Positions 27,597 to 36,132 of a stretch of DNA of 64,000 nt are shown here, piece after piece (the stretch's first letter is position 1; the number at the start of each line of letters is the position of its first letter). Where the stretch lies: assembly GCF_023715365.1 (NCBI RefSeq), contig NZ_JAMBNZ010000003.1, positions 310,001 to 374,000 on the forward strand, written 5' to 3'. The notes beneath the pieces are model-generated. The model had not been told where the DNA came from. It worked only from the letters and a program-made list of their open reading frames with translations, and did no database searches. Origin of the DNA: Georgenia satyanarayanai. GTDB lineage: Bacteria; Actinomycetota; Actinomycetes; Actinomycetales; Actinomycetaceae. The position numbers and the translations under genes are program-made.

Positions 27597-28480
27597 GCCG
27601 CCTCGTCCGGACGCGCCGCTGCCGCCTCGAGGACGTCCTCCCGCAGCCCGTCGGGCTCGCCGGGGTGGGCGATCGTCCAGGCGGCAGCGGTGGCCGCGTG
27701 CTCCATCGCGGTGCGTGCGTCGCAGCCGCGCGCGAAGACGTAGTGCGCCAGGGTGGCGGCGTAGGTGGCTCCCACCCCCGGCGGCCGCGGCCCTCCGCCC
27801 AGCTGCCGGGCCGGCACGCGGAGGACCTCCTCGGAGTGGGGCACCATCCCCACGGCGCCACGCTCGCCGAGCGTGAGGACGACGAGCCGGGCGGCCGAGC
27901 GGCGCCGCCACGTCCGCAGGAGGTGCTCCTCGTCGTGCCCGCCGTAGCCCATGACGAGCAGCTCGGCGCCGAGGTAGGGCTGCTGCTCGAGGAGCGGCGG
28001 CTCCCGGACCGTGCCGAGCGCAGCGGCCACGGGAACGCCCGTCGCCTGCGCCGAGGCGATGAGTGCTGCCGTCGGGAGCACGCCGTCGACCATGACGAGC
28101 TCGGAGGTCGCCAGCGCCCCGAGGTCGAGGTCGACGCGCGCGGTGGGCGCCTCGCCGAGGTCGCGGCTCATCTGGCGCCGGCCGTCACACTCGAGGACGA
28201 CGGCGCGGGGTGAGCGGGGCAGCGAGCGCGGGCACATCGCCGAGTTGACGCCGTAGCGGTAGGCGGCGACGTCCACGGCCACGCCCTCCGCGTCCTCCCC
28301 GAGCGGCGCGGCGAGGTAGACCTCGTCACCCAGCGCCGCGAGCGTGCGGGCCGCGGCGAAGCCCGACCCGCCGACGGAGGCGGAGATCGGCACGTCCCGC
28401 ACCGCCCGGTACTCGACCGGGAAGGTGTCGACGGGCAGCGTGAGGACGGCGTAGGCCATGCCGACGACGACCACTCTCAT
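27584..28480 (-). CDS. PfkB-family carbohydrate kinase-like protein, probably inactive
   Basis: 298 residues with the ribokinase-like fold. The substrate-side motif appears as SVGGSGFAAARTLAALG, and nucleotide-side VLTLGERGAVG is present. The C-terminal anion-hole motif, normally DTxGAGDxF, reads RPPGVGATYAATL: the catalytic Asp is Ala and the first Asp is lost. This implies no ordinary kinase activity. ATG 28480 follows GGGGGAA. Upstream on the same strand are gpmA and a CYTH protein, but 138 bp separate them, so a shared operon is uncertain. A binding or regulatory role is possible. Confidence 0.75.
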   Translation of the reverse strand: MRVVVVGMAYAVLTLPVDTFPVEYRAVRDVPISASVGGSGFAAARTLAALGDEVYLAAPLGEDAEGVAVDVAAYRYGVNSAMCPRSLPRSPRAVVLECDGRRQMSRDLGEAPTARVDLDLGALATSELVMVDGVLPTAALIASAQATGVPVAAALGTVREPPLLEQQPYLGAELLVMGYGGHDEEHLLRTWRRRSAARLVVLTLGERGAVGMVPHSEEVLRVPARQLGGGPRPPGVGATYAATLAHYVFARGCDARTAMEHAATAAAWTIAHPGEPDGLREDVLEAAAARPDEAAQAS

Positions 28481-28618
28481 CGCTTCCCCCTCACCGCGAC
28501 CCTGCGGATCTCCAGCGAGCCTAACCGCCGCCTCCGCCGACGCACCTCGGGCGGAGAGACGATCGGGCAGCCCGGAGGGCGGACCGACGGGCACCGGGAG
28601 GCGGAGGGGCCGGTGGCC

Positions 28619-29362
28619 TCAGGTACCGCCCTGCGCGGCGATGGCCGCGGCCTCCGCGGCGGCCGGCCGGGGGTCGAGGTAGCGCCCGCCGCGCACGCGG
28701 GGCACGAGCCCGGGGCCGAGCTCGTACAGGAGCGGGCGGGCGTTGGGGAGGTTGAGCTCGCGCAGCTCGGCGGCGTCGAGGTCGTCGACGAGCGCGCACA
28801 GCGCGCGCAGGGAGTTGCCGTGGGCGACGACGAGGACGTGGCGGCCGGCGCGCAGCGCGTCACCGAGCTCGCCCTCCCACAGCGGGCGGACCCGCTCGAC
28901 GACGTCGGCCAGCGACTCCGTGGGCGCCAGGGCCTCGGCGGGCAGCCCGGCGAAGGGTGGCAGGGAGCGCCACAGGGTGACGGTGTGCTCGGGCAGCGGA
29001 TCGGGTCGGCCGTCGAGGGAGCGGCGCCAGTGGAGGAAGAGCTCCCGGCCGTACCGCTCGGCGACCTCACGCTTGCCGTACCCGCTGAGCGCGCCATAGC
29101 TGCGCTCGCCCAGCCGCCAGTGCCGCGTGACCTCTCCCCCGACCACCTCGGCGACGATGTCCGCGGTGTGCCAGGAACGGACGAGCTCCGAGGCGATGAC
29201 GAGGTCGGGCCGCCAGCCGGTGTCGCGCAGCCGGGTGGCGGCGTCGTGGCAGGCCTGCTCACCGCGGGGGGTGAGCCCGACGTCCAGCACCCCGGTGAAC
29301 AGGCCCAGGGCGTTGGCGGCGCTCTCGCCGTGACGGACGAGGACGAGGGACCCGGGAGCCAT
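28619..29362 (-). CDS. gpmA: 2,3-bisphosphoglycerate-dependent phosphoglycerate mutase
   Basis: 247 residues, near the typical 249. It interconverts 3- and 2-phosphoglycerate in glycolysis. The phospho-acceptor H11 is in LVRHGES; the second active-site His is in VVAHGNSLRALC; the GERSYGALSGYGK block is diagnostic of GpmA rather than of other histidine phosphatases. It lies 17 bp after the CYTH gene on the same strand and is probably co-transcribed with it. Confidence 0.9.
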   Translation of the reverse strand: MAPGSLVLVRHGESAANALGLFTGVLDVGLTPRGEQACHDAATRLRDTGWRPDLVIASELVRSWHTADIVAEVVGGEVTRHWRLGERSYGALSGYGKREVAERYGRELFLHWRRSLDGRPDPLPEHTVTLWRSLPPFAGLPAEALAPTESLADVVERVRPLWEGELGDALRAGRHVLVVAHGNSLRALCALVDDLDAAELRELNLPNARPLLYELGPGLVPRVRGGRYLDPRPAAAEAAAIAAQGGT

Positions 29363-29379
29363 GGGCGACGGCGCGCGGG

Positions 29380-30009
29380 TCAGCTGGGCAGGCCGAGCTG
29401 GTTCGTGCCGAACTCGGTGAGGAAGCGCGGCCCGTCCGTCTCGAGCTCGCGGCCGTAGTCCGCGCTCCAGTGGCTGTACGGGCTGGTGGCGAGGGCGTCG
29501 TTGGCGAAGCGGGCGTCGTCGGTGACCTCGCTGCGGCAGAAGTCGGGGATGGCGAGGTCCGTGACGGGCCCGCCGCGCTCGCACTCCGCGACGACGAGCG
29601 GCTCGTTGCGGCCGAGGAAGGAGTCGACGACCCAGCCGTCGGCGCCCAGCCACAGCGAGTAGCGCAGCTTGGCCACGAGGTCGCCGCCGAGCCGGACCAT
29701 CGCCAGGCCGGCGGTGACGTCCAGCTCCCGCTCGGCCTCGTAGCGGGTGCCGCCCACGTAGGGGCCCTTGGCGGTGAGCGCGCAGAAGGTGAAGGTGTCG
29801 GCCGCGGCCTCGAGGAGCTCTCGCTCGTCACCCCAGGTGGGCAGCGTCCCGGCCGGCGCCGCGCCCTGCAGCCGGATGCGCAGGGCGTAGCCGTCGGCGG
29901 CGAGGAAGTAGCTCTGCACGATGAGCACCGGGTGCGGCTCCCGCAGAGCCGCGGTCGGCAGCTCGGGGACGAAGAACTTTCGCTCGAACTCGAAGTCGCC
30001 GTCGCTCAT
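29380..30009 (-). CDS. CYTH-domain (triphosphate tunnel) protein
   Basis: 209 residues. The defining ExExK motif is at residues 7-11 (EFERK), followed by alternating basic/acidic strands including YALRIRLQG, FTFCALTAKGP, YEAERELD and KLRYSLWLG, as expected for the eight-stranded tunnel. CYTH proteins hydrolyse or bind triphosphates such as polyphosphate, thiamine triphosphate or nucleotides. The substrate cannot be named. It is followed by gpmA at 17 bp. Confidence 0.8.
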   Translation of the reverse strand: MSDGDFEFERKFFVPELPTAALREPHPVLIVQSYFLAADGYALRIRLQGAAPAGTLPTWGDERELLEAAADTFTFCALTAKGPYVGGTRYEAERELDVTAGLAMVRLGGDLVAKLRYSLWLGADGWVVDSFLGRNEPLVVAECERGGPVTDLAIPDFCRSEVTDDARFANDALATSPYSHWSADYGRELETDGPRFLTEFGTNQLGLPS

Positions 30010-30102
30010 GCCCTGACCGTAGCGCGCGCCACCTTCGGGGCGCCGCATTTGGCGTGGGGGCGCGGCAGTCGCCTGCCGCGCCCCCGCCCTCGTGCCGCCC
30101 GG

Positions 30103-33100
30103 TCAGCGCGGCGTGACGGTGGCCAGGTCGATGCCGGGCAGGTACCCGGCGTCGCCGCCGTAGGTGGCGGTGAGGATCGTGAGGAAGCGGACGGGCGGCA
30201 GCTGCACGGTCGCCCCTCCGTCCTCGTCGAGCTCGACCCGGTCGATGATGCGGAAGCCCGCGGTCACCGTCACCGAGCCCGTGGGCACCGGGGCGCCGCC
30301 CCGGCCCAGGACCTCGATGCCGACCTGGGGGGAGCTGCCCCTCGGCACCCGGGACTCGGCGTCGATATTGACCCGCGGCAGCGCCGGCAGCACGACGTAG
30401 GTCGCGGCGCGGCTCGTCGACCCGGCGACGTCGGCGCTGCCGGCGTACACCGCGGTGAGCCGGTGCCCGCCGGCGGCGAGGTCGCGGGGCAGGGTGACCG
30501 TGGCGGTGCCGCGGGTCCCGTCGCCGGCGAGCTCGCCGGTGGCGACGACCTCCCCGTCGCGGCGGAGCTCGACAGTGCCCGACGGCGCCGCCCCCGCGGC
30601 GTCGACCGTCACCGTCGCCGTCGTCTCGGTCCCGTACGTCGCGAGGCTGCGCGCGAGGCGCAGCGACGTCGTCGAGGCGGCCTGAGCCACCTCGACGGTG
30701 ACGGGCACGGACACCGAGGCCTCCCACCGCGGGGCGTCCGGCGTGAAGGCGGCGCTCAGCGTGCGCGGGCCGGCGCCGAGGGTGACGGCGGCGCGGGCCG
30801 TGCCGTCCTCGACGGTCGCCGTGGCGAGCTCGGTGTCCCCGTCCCGGAAGCTCACGGTGCCGGTCGCCCCGGCCGGCTCCACGGTGGCGGTGAGGGTGAC
30901 CTCGGAGCCGACGGCGGGCTCACCGCCGACGGTGAGGGTGGTCGTCGTCGGGACGGCGACGACCTCCGGGACGGTGACGTCCACGACCTGCGCCCGGGCG
31001 CCGTCGGCGTTGTGCGAGTGCAGGACGAGCAGCGGCCCGACGTCCGCGCCGGCCTCCGGCGAGCGGTGGACGGTGATGTCCGTGCCCGAGGGGTCGAAGA
31101 CGTCGTTGAGCGCCCCGCCGCTGGTCCACAGGTCCGGGGCGAAGGGGTCGTAGGTGAAGGGCTCGACACCGTCGACGATGTTGAGGCCGTTCGGCGCGTA
31201 CTCGGAGAACGTCCACACGCTGAAGGTCGGGACGACGCCCGGCTGGAACAGGCTCAGCGGGATCGGGGCGACGAGGACGTTGTTGTCGTAGACGGTCGTG
31301 TCGACGTCTCCCCAGGCACCGTTGACGGCGCTCTGCGAGTAGGGCTCGCCGGTCCAGTAGTCGTAGGTGTAGGCGATCGTCACGTCGAGCGACGGGTCGA
31401 GCTTCTGGACGGCTGTCTGGATGTCCGGGATGCCGTCGCCGGTGACGTCGGTGTCGATGACCGGGACGGTCTTTGTGCCGAGCGTGGGCCACTCTCCCTG
31501 CACGGCGATGCCGATGCCGAGGTAGCCGAGGGCCGGGTCGTAGCCGGCCTCCACCAGGCGCGGCGCCGTCGACATCGCGCCGACGTACCGGATGTCACCG
31601 GCGGCCACCTGGCTGGGCGAGGTGAGGTCTGCGCCGGCGTCCTCCAGACGCGGGCTCGTGGCGACGAGCTCGAGCACCGAGGTCAGCGAGGACCAGCCGC
31701 CGGAGTCGACGTGACGCCCGGTCAGCTCCAGCGGCGCGGTGAGCGCGTCCACCGAGGCGAAGTCCACGGGCTGGGCCTCGAGGTCGGAGACGAGACGCGG
31801 GGCCGCGTGCACCGGGACGTGGAGGGTGGGTCCGGTGCCCGGCCGCGGCGGCTGGAGGACGAGCTGGCCGGACAGTGCCGCGACGTACTCGCGTGGCACG
31901 CCGACGCCGGAGTCGGCCGACTGCGTGGGGTCGATGTCCCGGGACAGGGTCTTGGGGTCCGCCGTGAGCGTGACCGTGACGGTCCTGCTGCGGCCCGGCG
32001 GGACGGTGATGGACGACGGCGACGTCGTGATCGTCGCGCCACCGGTGGTCGTGGCCGCCTCGAAGGTGGGACGGAGGACGACAGGTCCGCGGTTCTCAAG
32101 GTTCTCCACGGTCACCGTGCGGCGCAGGGTGACCGTCTCGGCACCGACGTCGACGACGCCAAAGGCCACCGAGACGCCGTCCGGCGCGCTGGAGTCGTAG
32201 GCGATGACGCCGGTGCTCACGGCGGCGACCGCGTCGACACGTCCCGCACCCACCCGCTCCGGGCCGTAGACCGGGCCACCGGGGCCCGGCTGGGAGTAAA
32301 CGGGGTTGGTGGCGGTGTTCATGATGCCGGCCTTGACCTCCTGGGGACTCCAGCCCGGGTTGGCGGCCCGTACGAGGGCGGCGATGCCGGCGACGTGAGG
32401 GGAGGCCATCGAGGTGCCGGACAGCGTGTGCGCCATGGTGCCCGCGCCCGCCGCGGCGGAGGAGATGCGGGTGCCGGGTGCCGCGACGTCGGGCTTGACG
32501 ACGCCGAGCGAGCCGTGGGCGCCGCGCGAGGAGCCGGCGTTGAGGATGTCGGCGACGGACTCGTCGGTGACGAAGGTGGCGTCACGGTAGGACGGACCAA
32601 GGCGCACGCTCAGCGTGCCGGCCTGGATTTCGGGCAGGAGCAGGTCGGTGGCGGCGGCGGTGAGCTGGGCGCCGGGGGTCTCGGCGTCACCGGCGATGCC
32701 GGCGGTGAAGATCGCGTTCTCGGTGCCGATGAGGACGCCGGCCGCGCCCGCGGCCGTCGCGTTCGCCCAGCGGGCGCCGCTGCCGCACGCGCGCGTGTTG
32801 TCGTTGTCGTCCCAGTGCAGCCACACGATGGCGCCGTCGATCTGCTCGGCGTACTCGGTGAGAGGCTGGCAGCCGTCGACGCCCTCGCCGAGGTAGACGA
32901 CGGGGCCCTCGGCGTCCTCACTCCCCGCGTAGGAGACGGTGTTCTGGGCGGCGTGGCGGCCGAGGAGGGACTCGTCCGCGGCTCCGGTGACCTCGACGGC
33001 GTCGTAGGTCATCGTGTCGGAGACGGAGTTGGCGACGGACAGCGCGGTGCTCGCGTTGCCGGGCGAGCCGCCGACGTCGGTGACGTCGCCGGCGTTGCCC

Positions 33101-34251
33101 GCGGCCATGACCGAGAGGGTGCCGAGGTCGCTGAGCCGGTCGACGAAGAGGTTCTCGGGGTCGTCGACCGGGGCGGCGTCGCCGCCGAGGGAGAGGTTGA
33201 CGATGTCGAGGCGGTCGCTGAAGTCGAGGTCGCCGTCGGGGTCGGCCGCCCACTCCAGCGCGTTGATCGTCACGCCGGTGGAGCCGCCGTAGTCGCCGAA
33301 GACCTTGAGCGCGTAGATGCCGGCCTCCGGGGCGGCGCCGGGCCCGACCTTCCAGTCGCTGATGTCCTCGAGGTCGCCGTAGTCGCCGCGGAAGGTCTCG
33401 CCCTCGGCGGTGACGCCGTAGCCGGCGGCGCTGCCGGCGACGTGCGTGCCGTGGCCGCCGTGGTCGCGGGTGTAGAGGCCGTCGATGGGGTTCGGGTCGG
33501 GCTGCGGCACGGTGGTGGAGCCCGGCAGGCGACCGGCGGCGTCGTAGTAGGTGCCGGCGAAGTCGTAGCCGCCGAGGAACTTGGCGCCGTCGAAGGTGCC
33601 CTCGGGCACGGGGGCGGCGCCGTCCTCGCCGTAGGCGGTGGCGTAGGCCTCCGCGGTGCCGGGCCCGCCGAAGTCCGCGTGGGTGTAGTCGACGCCGGTG
33701 TCGATGATGCCGATGCGGACGCCCTCGCCCGTCTCGCCGTAGGACTCCCAGACCTCGGCCGCGCGGGTGAAGAAGTCGACGCCCTTGTTCCTCGGCTCCT
33801 TGAGCGGGACGAGCGCCACGGAGACGACGTCGTCGGACTCCGCGAGCTCACGTACCTCGGTGGCGTCACCGGTGACGATGGTGCCGGCGACGAGGGTGCT
33901 CGTCACCGAGACCCGCTGCGGACCGGCGCTGCGGGCGCGGGCCCCGGCCTCGGCCGGGACGACGTCCTCGGCGAGGCTCTCGACGTCCTCGACCGCCTCG
34001 CCGGCGTCGGAGGCGGAGCCGCCGGACTCGACGACGTCGAGCGCCGACGGCGCGTCGAGCCGGACGAAAGCGGTGACGGTGCCCTCGGCCGCCCTGAGCG
34101 TCTCGCCCACCTTGTCGGGGAGGTCGAGGCTCGGCAGCGGCTCGGGGGCCGCGGGGTCGGCGCCCGCGGGGACCGCCCCCAGGACCCCGACCGCGCCGAG
34201 GACGAGGGCACTGGTGGCGGCGGTCAACGATCGACGCATCGACAGTCTCAT
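30103..34251 (-). CDS. Secreted S8 subtilisin-like serine protease with PA and Ig-like domains
   Basis: 1382 residues. Signal peptide (about 1-31), an inhibitor-type propeptide, then the peptidase S8 domain with catalytic D184 (GIIDTGVDYTH), H267 (HGGHGTHVAG) and S614 (SGTSMASPHVAG). A protease-associated insert near residues 430-540 interrupts the catalytic domain, as in lactocepin/C5a-peptidase types. After it come a fibronectin-like region, a domain of unknown type, and three C-terminal Ig-like repeats (Big_3-type; each with a GTVxFRDG or PSGTVELRRDG-like strand). No sortase motif or membrane anchor is seen, so it is probably released. All catalytic residues are intact. It is transcribed alone. 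Confidence 0.93.
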   Translation of the reverse strand: MRLSMRRSLTAATSALVLGAVGVLGAVPAGADPAAPEPLPSLDLPDKVGETLRAAEGTVTAFVRLDAPSALDVVESGGSASDAGEAVEDVESLAEDVVPAEAGARARSAGPQRVSVTSTLVAGTIVTGDATEVRELAESDDVVSVALVPLKEPRNKGVDFFTRAAEVWESYGETGEGVRIGIIDTGVDYTHADFGGPGTAEAYATAYGEDGAAPVPEGTFDGAKFLGGYDFAGTYYDAAGRLPGSTTVPQPDPNPIDGLYTRDHGGHGTHVAGSAAGYGVTAEGETFRGDYGDLEDISDWKVGPGAAPEAGIYALKVFGDYGGSTGVTINALEWAADPDGDLDFSDRLDIVNLSLGGDAAPVDDPENLFVDRLSDLGTLSVMAAGNAGDVTDVGGSPGNASTALSVANSVSDTMTYDAVEVTGAADESLLGRHAAQNTVSYAGSEDAEGPVVYLGEGVDGCQPLTEYAEQIDGAIVWLHWDDNDNTRACGSGARWANATAAGAAGVLIGTENAIFTAGIAGDAETPGAQLTAAATDLLLPEIQAGTLSVRLGPSYRDATFVTDESVADILNAGSSRGAHGSLGVVKPDVAAPGTRISSAAAGAGTMAHTLSGTSMASPHVAGIAALVRAANPGWSPQEVKAGIMNTATNPVYSQPGPGGPVYGPERVGAGRVDAVAAVSTGVIAYDSSAPDGVSVAFGVVDVGAETVTLRRTVTVENLENRGPVVLRPTFEAATTTGGATITTSPSSITVPPGRSRTVTVTLTADPKTLSRDIDPTQSADSGVGVPREYVAALSGQLVLQPPRPGTGPTLHVPVHAAPRLVSDLEAQPVDFASVDALTAPLELTGRHVDSGGWSSLTSVLELVATSPRLEDAGADLTSPSQVAAGDIRYVGAMSTAPRLVEAGYDPALGYLGIGIAVQGEWPTLGTKTVPVIDTDVTGDGIPDIQTAVQKLDPSLDVTIAYTYDYWTGEPYSQSAVNGAWGDVDTTVYDNNVLVAPIPLSLFQPGVVPTFSVWTFSEYAPNGLNIVDGVEPFTYDPFAPDLWTSGGALNDVFDPSGTDITVHRSPEAGADVGPLLVLHSHNADGARAQVVDVTVPEVVAVPTTTTLTVGGEPAVGSEVTLTATVEPAGATGTVSFRDGDTELATATVEDGTARAAVTLGAGPRTLSAAFTPDAPRWEASVSVPVTVEVAQAASTTSLRLARSLATYGTETTATVTVDAAGAAPSGTVELRRDGEVVATGELAGDGTRGTATVTLPRDLAAGGHRLTAVYAGSADVAGSTSRAATYVVLPALPRVNIDAESRVPRGSSPQVGIEVLGRGGAPVPTGSVTVTAGFRIIDRVELDEDGGATVQLPPVRFLTILTATYGGDAGYLPGIDLATVTPR

Positions 34252-34335
34252 TTCGTCGTAACCATCCGCGACGACACCGTCACGGGGGCACCGGGGTGGT
34301 GGCGTGGGACACGCTAGCGCCCGGCGCCGACATCG

Positions 34336-35241
34336 TCACCCAGCGGCCGGTGGGGCGGGCGGGCCGTCCTCGCTCGGACGCGGTGTCACGGCACGCGCCC
34401 CGCTCGTCGCCCCGGCGGTCGCGACGGCGACAAGCGCGATGCCCACCAGCTCGATCCGGCCGAGCCGCTGACCGAGGACGAGCCAGCCCGCCAGGGCCGC
34501 GATGACCGGGTAGAGGCTCATCATCACCGCGAAGCTCCCCGCCGTGACCCGTCGCATCGCGGCCATCTCCAGGGAGTAGGGGATGACCGAGGAGAGCAGC
34601 GCGACGGCCGCGCCGAGCGCGAGGACCCGCGGGTCGAGGAGCGCATCTCCCGCGGTGCCCAAGCCGAGGGGGACGGCGACGACGGCGCCCACCGCGAGGG
34701 CCAGGGCCAGCCCCTGCGCGCCGGTGAAGGCACGGGCCAACCGCGCCCCGACGGCGATGTAGGCGGCCCACGCGGCGGCCGCGCCCAGGGCAAGGAGGAC
34801 ACCGACCGGGTCGAGCCCCGCGACGCTCCCCCCGCCGAGCGCGGCGACCCCGACGAGCGCGAGGACCGCCCACAGGAGGTTGCGCAGGCGGCGGCCGAGG
34901 ACGACGTACAGGGTGAGCGGGCCGAGCACCTCCAGCGTCACCGCCGGGCCCAGGGGGATCTTGTCGATCGCGTGGTAGAGCAGGCTGTTCATCGCGACGA
35001 GCGCGAGCCCGAAGGCGACGACGAGCGCCCAGTCCCGCCGGGTGCGGCCGCGCAGCGAGGGACGCAGGACGGCGAGGAGGACGAGGGCCGCGAAGGCCAG
35101 ACGGAGGGCGACGACGCCGGAGGGCCCCGCCGCGGGGAACACGAGAGCCGCCACGGCCGAGCCGAACTGCACCGACACGGCGGCCCCGAGCACGAGCGGG
35201 GCGGCCGGCCCGGGCACGAGAGGACCGCGCGACTCGCTCAC
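34336..35241 (-). CDS. EamA/RhtA-type amino-acid or metabolite exporter
   Basis: 301 residues, ten membrane helices in two EamA repeats. The pattern SAVAALVFPAAGPSGVVALR, NSLLYHAIDKIPLGPAV, and in repeat two VIPYSLEMAAMRRV and SLYPVIAALAGWLVLGQRL resembles RhtA (threonine/homoserine exporters). GTG 35241 was preferred; a GTG at 35286 would add 15 residues rich in Gly and Arg. Substrate unproven. Confidence 0.8.
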   Translation of the reverse strand: MSESRGPLVPGPAAPLVLGAAVSVQFGSAVAALVFPAAGPSGVVALRLAFAALVLLAVLRPSLRGRTRRDWALVVAFGLALVAMNSLLYHAIDKIPLGPAVTLEVLGPLTLYVVLGRRLRNLLWAVLALVGVAALGGGSVAGLDPVGVLLALGAAAAWAAYIAVGARLARAFTGAQGLALALAVGAVVAVPLGLGTAGDALLDPRVLALGAAVALLSSVIPYSLEMAAMRRVTAGSFAVMMSLYPVIAALAGWLVLGQRLGRIELVGIALVAVATAGATSGARAVTPRPSEDGPPAPPAAG

Positions 35242-35368
35242 CGCTGCACCGTACCCCTCGCGCGCCGCGTCCCCTCGTCCTGCCACCCGTCAGCACCACC
35301 CCGGGCGTGCCTGCGCCGACCCTGGCCGCCGTCGCCCTCGCCGCCCGCTGACGGGAGCGACGGCGGTG

Positions 35369-35386
35369 GCACAAGGTTCCTTGCGC
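35369..35386 (+). promoter_or_regulatory. Predicted operator of the ArsR-like regulator (own promoter)
   Basis: Dyad GCACAAG-N4-CTTGCGC, 22 bp ahead of the regulator gene. The same GCRCAAG-N4-CTTGYGC form occurs ahead of the MFS gene at 36059-36080, which supports recognition by one protein. Confidence 0.65.
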
Positions 35387-35407
35387 ACGGCCGCCTAAGG
35401 TGGCCGC

Positions 35408-35986
35408 ATGGCAGCGCGCGAGCAGCAGCTCATCAACGAGCCCGAGCGCATCCGCGCACTCTCCCACCCCCTGCGGCTGCGGCTGCTCGACCTCCTCGGG
35501 GAGCGCAGCGAGCTCACCGCCACCGAGTGCGCCGAGCTCACCGGGGAGTCCGTGGCGAGCTGCTCCTTCCACCTGCGGATGCTCGAGAAGTACGGCTTCA
35601 TCGAGCGCGCGGAGGCGCGCGGCCGGGAGAAGCCCTGGCGGACCGTCTCCCGCGGCGGCTACGCCACGGAGATCGACCCGGAGGTGCCGGGCTCGGTCCA
35701 GGCGACCGCCGAGCTGGCCCGCCTCACCTTCGAGCAGCGCGCCCAGGGGCTGTGGGCGGCGGTGGAGCGGCTCGGCGATGAGCCCGAGGAGTGGATCGAC
35801 GCGACCCGGCTCATGGGCGGGAGCTTCTGGGCCACCGCGGCCGAGGCCGCGGAGGTGGCGGACCAGATCCAGGAGCTGCTCGCGCGCTTCGAGGAGCGCG
35901 ACGATCCTGCGCTGCGCCCCGAGGGTGCGCGTCGTGTGCGCGTCATGTCGACGATCTTCTCCGAGCCGCCCACGCCGCAGGCCTGA
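35408..35986 (+). CDS. ArsR-like winged-helix transcriptional regulator
   Basis: 192 residues. Residues about 10-90 form a winged helix of the HTH_20/ArsR type: RIRALSHPLRLRLLDLL, then TATECAELTGESVASCSFHLRML (recognition helix) and a wing (YGFIERAEARGREKPWRT). The C-terminal half is helical and acidic and probably dimerises or senses a ligand. It lacks the metal-binding ELCVCDL motif of ArsR. An exporter of the MFS family follows 146 bp later behind the same dyad found at this gene's promoter, so the pair looks like a drug- or metabolite-induced efflux switch. Confidence 0.85.
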   Translation: MAAREQQLINEPERIRALSHPLRLRLLDLLGERSELTATECAELTGESVASCSFHLRMLEKYGFIERAEARGREKPWRTVSRGGYATEIDPEVPGSVQATAELARLTFEQRAQGLWAAVERLGDEPEEWIDATRLMGGSFWATAAEAAEVADQIQELLARFEERDDPALRPEGARRVRVMSTIFSEPPTPQA

Positions 35987-36058
35987 GGGCCTCGCTCCGG
36001 CCGCCGCCGCACGCGGCGGGAGCTGTGGCGCGTCCCTGGGACGCTCTCGAAACACTCG

Positions 36059-36080
36059 TTGCGCAAGGTGTCTTGTGCAA
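36059..36080 (+). promoter_or_regulatory. Predicted operator ahead of the MFS exporter
   Basis: Inverted repeat TTGCGCAAG-N4-CTTGTGCAA, 52 bp upstream of the MFS start. The core GCRCAAG-N4-CTTGYGC is shared with 35369-35386. AT-rich sequence just downstream (36083-36100) could hold the -10 region. Confidence 0.7.
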
Positions 36081-36132
36081 GCATTCTTTAGCGTTTACTC
36101 TCGGAGCCATCAGCCGAGAGAAGGACGGACCG

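Noticed and set aside
29470..34317. 1615-residue plus-strand open frame
   Set aside because: It is antisense to the subtilase gene, which has catalytic motifs and a signal peptide. The frame is open only because of GC codon bias; its translation is Gly/Arg/Val low complexity.
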